Shown one piece after another: positions 60,953-64,000 of a stretch of DNA of 64,000 nt (the stretch's first letter is position 1; each line of letters starts with the position of its first letter). The DNA is from Carposina sasakii (lineage: Eukaryota; Arthropoda; Insecta; Lepidoptera; Carposinidae): assembly GCA_014607495.2 (NCBI GenBank), contig CP053157.1, forward strand, positions 248,001 through 312,000, read 5' to 3'. The notes under the pieces were generated by a model that had not been told where the DNA came from, ran no database searches, and worked only from the letters and a program-made list of their open reading frames with translations. The position numbers and the translations under genes are program-made.

Positions 60953-61319
60953 TACATTATAATATTACTTATAAACACACGGCTGTGTTTTCAAAGCTGA
61001 GTATCCAGAACTGTAGGATCACAATAGAAATCCTACAACCACGCTTAGCATATGGGACACTAATTATACACATTTTTTAGGTATATACCTATAATGTATA
61101 TCACTCAGCCGGTTTTGGTGGGGAAATCAGTTAAAATCAGACTGGGGTATACCAACGTAGTCGAAGGAAACACAAGGTTACTAAAAAAATTTGAGGATAA
61201 TATAAATGGCGTTTCTACGAAACAAGTCACCTGGGTTTCCCTTGAAGTATTAAAACAGGTGGGTTGGGAGGGGATAAAGAGGTTGGGGCAAATAATCTTC
61301 TTCGTTTAAGATCGAGATA

Positions 61320-61658
61320 TCTTCTATTCTATTAATACATATAATAAAAATGTAACGGATCGCTGTCTGTACATGGAAGATATATGAGAAAAAATATTAT
61401 AGCAGACCTTTATCAACGCAATAGTACCCAAAAGAACGATTTTTGAATTTTTTGTCTGTTTGTCGGTTTGTCTGTGCGTTAGTGCACGCTAATCTCAGAA
61501 ACGGCTGAACCGATTTCGATGCAGTTTTCAGGAATATATTGTGACAGGTCCCACTTAACATATAGGCTTTTTATCCCGAGAAAATGTTTTTATCCCGGAT
61601 AATTTCGACATTTTGTTTTTCTGTAGACCACGCGGACGGAGTCGCGGGCGTCCACTAG
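61320..61658 (+). mobile_element. Helitron-like element (body type A), full copy
   Basis: Starts TCTTCTATTCTATTAATACA after a host A and ends GGGCGTCCACTAG before a host T. The body includes GGATCGCTGTCTGTACATGG and GTGACAGGTCCCACTTAACA. Confidence 0.8.
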
Positions 61659-61690
61659 TCTGTAATATAAACCTATATAATATAATTATA

Positions 61691-61763
61691 CAGTGTTGAT
61701 GCAGGGCTTCACCAAAATACATCAACTGCATCTCGTGATGTGCATGTCGTAAGAGTTGACTGA
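61691..61763 (-). repeat. Dispersed repeat family S2, fragment
   Basis: Contains GGGCTTCACCAAAATACATC and CATGTCGTAAGAGTTGACT, inverted relative to the full copies. Confidence 0.65.
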
Positions 61764-62051
61764 GCATTTTTTTTTAAATAAATCGATCTGGAAACAGTTA
61801 ACAAACATTTTTTTTTAAAACACCATATGTATTAATATTTAAAAATGTTAGTTTTGTAGGTACATTTGTCAATCGAATACTTTGCTTGCAAGAAAAAAAA
61901 AATCAAAAAAATTTTTTTTTTGTTTCCCAGGGTTGGTTCTATAGGAAAAGTTTACTAAAAGGTAAAATAACAACGTTGTCTTTTAATAATAACAAAATAA
62001 TATTTACATAGGTATAATACATAGGTACATACAATACTCACGAGTATATTC

Positions 62052-62220
62052 TCAAAAATGAAGGATCACGAATAAAATACTCCAGCCACTTTTAGCACAG
62101 CTGGACCAGACGCCACTGACGTGAAGATGAGAGAACCCTCAATTCCTTAGTCAACTCTTACGACATGCACAGAAAGAGATGCAGCTGATGTATTCTAGTG
62201 AAGCCCCGCATCAGCACGAG
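62052..62220 (+). repeat. Dispersed repeat family S2, copy
   Basis: Contains TTCCTTAGTCAACTCTTACG and GTGAAGCCCCGCATCAGCAC. Confidence 0.72.
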
Positions 62221-62639
62221 AAATATTTTCGTACTGATACATAACTGATGTACGTTTTGGATATGGGTAGCATATGTTATATATCTCATAAGTAGGTATA
62301 TTCCCTGTGTGATATAGTGACGTGACGCACTCAGACCTTGAAACAACTTTTTTCAAAAACAGGTCCACATTTTAAGCCTTTTGGTCGAATGCATTTCGGA
62401 TATTTTTTTGGGATTTGAAATTATGTTTATTGATGAATTTTGAGATTTTGGGTTGAATGCGTTTTGGATATATTTTTTTGGAATTAGAAATTATGTTTTA
62501 TGATGAATTTAAAGATTTAAAAAAAGCTTATTGGAGAGTAGTAATTGTTATCATAATGGCTAAACATTGGTTTTTTTAATTGTGTTTTAATTTATGTAAT
62601 TTGAAGTTATTTGAAAAATCTACTACACATATAAAATAC

Positions 62640-62838
62640 CTATCCATATCTGAGACTCGAAATCACATGATTATTTTTCTTGGCACCTAAACAACACAGG
62701 AATGTTCACAAAAAAAAAACATCAGAATTAGTCTTAAATTATGCGGATAAGTTCTTAATAGTGTTCTATTTTAGAGGCAGTGCGCTTAACATACCCCTAA
62801 GTAATACCGTTTCACATACCCCTATTATACACCCTGTA
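62640..62838. mobile_element. Palindromic MITE family M1, decayed copy
   Basis: The right end CTTAACATACC...ACACCCTGTA and the inner GAGACTCGAAATCACATGAT match the family. The left terminus is lost. Confidence 0.6.
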
Positions 62839-63439
62839 TATTTGTTTACGTTGTCATTCAACGTAAATCTCGTAAAAGCGAAGGCCAATAACATAGTAGG
62901 CCCGTCATCTCGCACATTAAAACCTACGTATTATAACAATGCCACGAAGCAGGTACATTATGTTAATCCAAGTGATTCCCCTTCCTAAGGTACCTCGATT
63001 ACATCTCAGTCAGGTATGCTAGTTGGGCTAAGGTCAGGGCCGGCAGTTACGTGACGCTTGTCGTAAACAGAACTTGAGGAAACTTCTGGAGAAAAGTTTT
63101 GGTTGATGTAAAGTCCGAAACTATAGCACGTGCCGGAGTGATGCTATGTTACATAAGAATTTGTAAGACCTGGGCATGAGGAAGCCGAAATTCTTTAACA
63201 GTACTTTATTATGAAAATTTTCCTTTTTTAACTAAAGCATCTTTAAAAGCTTCCAAACCAATGGCAGTAAAGAGGAAGTTCATTGTTGTCAAAGCATCTT
63301 TACATACAGGGTGCTAGTGACAGCGAGACAAATATTGATATTCTGGCATCAGACCATGATTTTGAAGCGAAAATCACAGAAATTGTGCTGGTTGTGCTAT
63401 TCTACTTTGCTAATACCACACAGCACACATACAGGGTGT

Positions 63440-63655
63440 GGCCGCGAGGTGCCGGCAGAGTAGAAATCGTACTATTCTGCCCGTGGGTATCGTACGAGGC
63501 GATTAAGGGTTTCCGGGAGGTGGGCAGCAGCGCCTCCCATATTGAAGTCCAGCGTGGTGACTATGGGTAAATAGCCCCCATTGCAGTCTTCTGGCGTGCA
63601 CTGGGGGAGGCCTACGTCTAGCAGTGGACTGCAATACGCTGATGATGACACATAC
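63440..63655 (+). mobile_element. LINE/SINE 3' tail with GAT end
   Basis: It contains GAGGTGGGCAGCAGCGCCTC (shared with 27.7 kb), CAGCGTGGTGACTATGGG and GGAGGCCTACGTCTAGCAGT, then TGATGATGA. The last part matches the end of the RTE-like fragment at 39049. Confidence 0.55.
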
Positions 63656-64000
63656 AGGTAAGGCTTGAATTTGAAAAGACTCAATATCATTTAATTATTA
63701 AGGTTCTTTTCTATAGTAAGCTTAATTACATAGCTCACGTATATAATTTTGCAATACCTGAAAAAGGACTAGGCGGAGATATTATTTAAGCATAAGTACA
63801 ACCTTTTGTTGTTTCGTTCATTTCTAATCTACTTAAAGGCAATTTTCAATTTGTCACACAGACGTTTATTTGCATTGCGAATCATAATGCACCTCCGAAG
63901 TTTGTTCAAAATCAGGTTTTTTGTGTGCTTTTTGTTTTTTGTGTGCGTAAGTGGTCCGACCGGTGGCCGAGGCTCGGGTTGTCGTAGCCATTTTAAATAA
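63656..64000. other. Nothing recognised to the window end
   Basis: AT-rich. A 64-codon ORF runs off the end without a recognisable domain. Confidence 0.5.

Noticed and set aside
1..64000. Prokaryotic-type features (operons, riboswitches, phage attachment sites)
   Set aside because: Spliced genes, a eukaryotic tRNA gene with Pol III terminator and LINE/SINE/Helitron content show nuclear insect DNA; such features are not expected or seen.

Overview
This window looks like nuclear DNA from a moth or butterfly (Lepidoptera). It is AT-rich, has long introns with GT-AG boundaries, one ordinary eukaryotic tRNA gene, and a dense, layered population of transposons. These include A|TC...CTAG|T Helitron-like elements, hAT elements with 8-bp target duplications, fold-back MITEs, tRNA-derived SINEs, and LINE tails ending in (GAT)n or (TATG)n, which I associate with lepidopteran genomes. 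The species cannot be fixed from the sequence alone.

Layout. 1-2870: the 3' end of an unidentified plus-strand gene (a GC-rich exon ending at 121 and a last coding exon at 2815-2870), followed by a probable 3'UTR that contains a 600-bp tandem duplication (4572-5819). 6878-48133, minus strand: one large gene of 13 coding exons that I reconstructed junction by junction. Every intron is GT-AG, every phase matches, and the joined frame is 2301 nt (766 aa plus stop). The protein is an SLC26A11-type sulfate/anion transporter: about 190 residues of Cys-rich N-terminal extension, the SLC26 membrane domain, then a C-terminal STAS domain. The two genes converge.

The introns hold most of the mobile DNA. 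Intron 5 carries an antisense, 5'-truncated I-type LINE (19669-24365) with an uninterrupted 1238-aa endonuclease/RT/RNase H ORF2 and a perfect 10-bp target duplication. Intron 12 carries a threefold tandem repeat of the end of STAS exon 12. One copy keeps an in-frame, better-looking splice donor. Intron 1 (19 kb) is a patchwork of Helitron-like elements, palindromic MITEs, SINEs and LINE tails.

Upstream of the transporter (48134-64000) lie the probable promoter, a tRNA-Lys(UUU) gene on the minus strand, a 2.1-kb hAT-type element with a nested solo LTR, fold-back elements, a SINE interrupted by another TIR element, and several more Helitron-like copies. I see no other cellular protein-coding gene there.

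The most distinctive observations are the repeated STAS exon segment with two phase-compatible donors, the Cys-rich extension of the transporter, the Helitron-like family in which one conserved 3' end is joined to several unrelated bodies, and the datable nested insertions.
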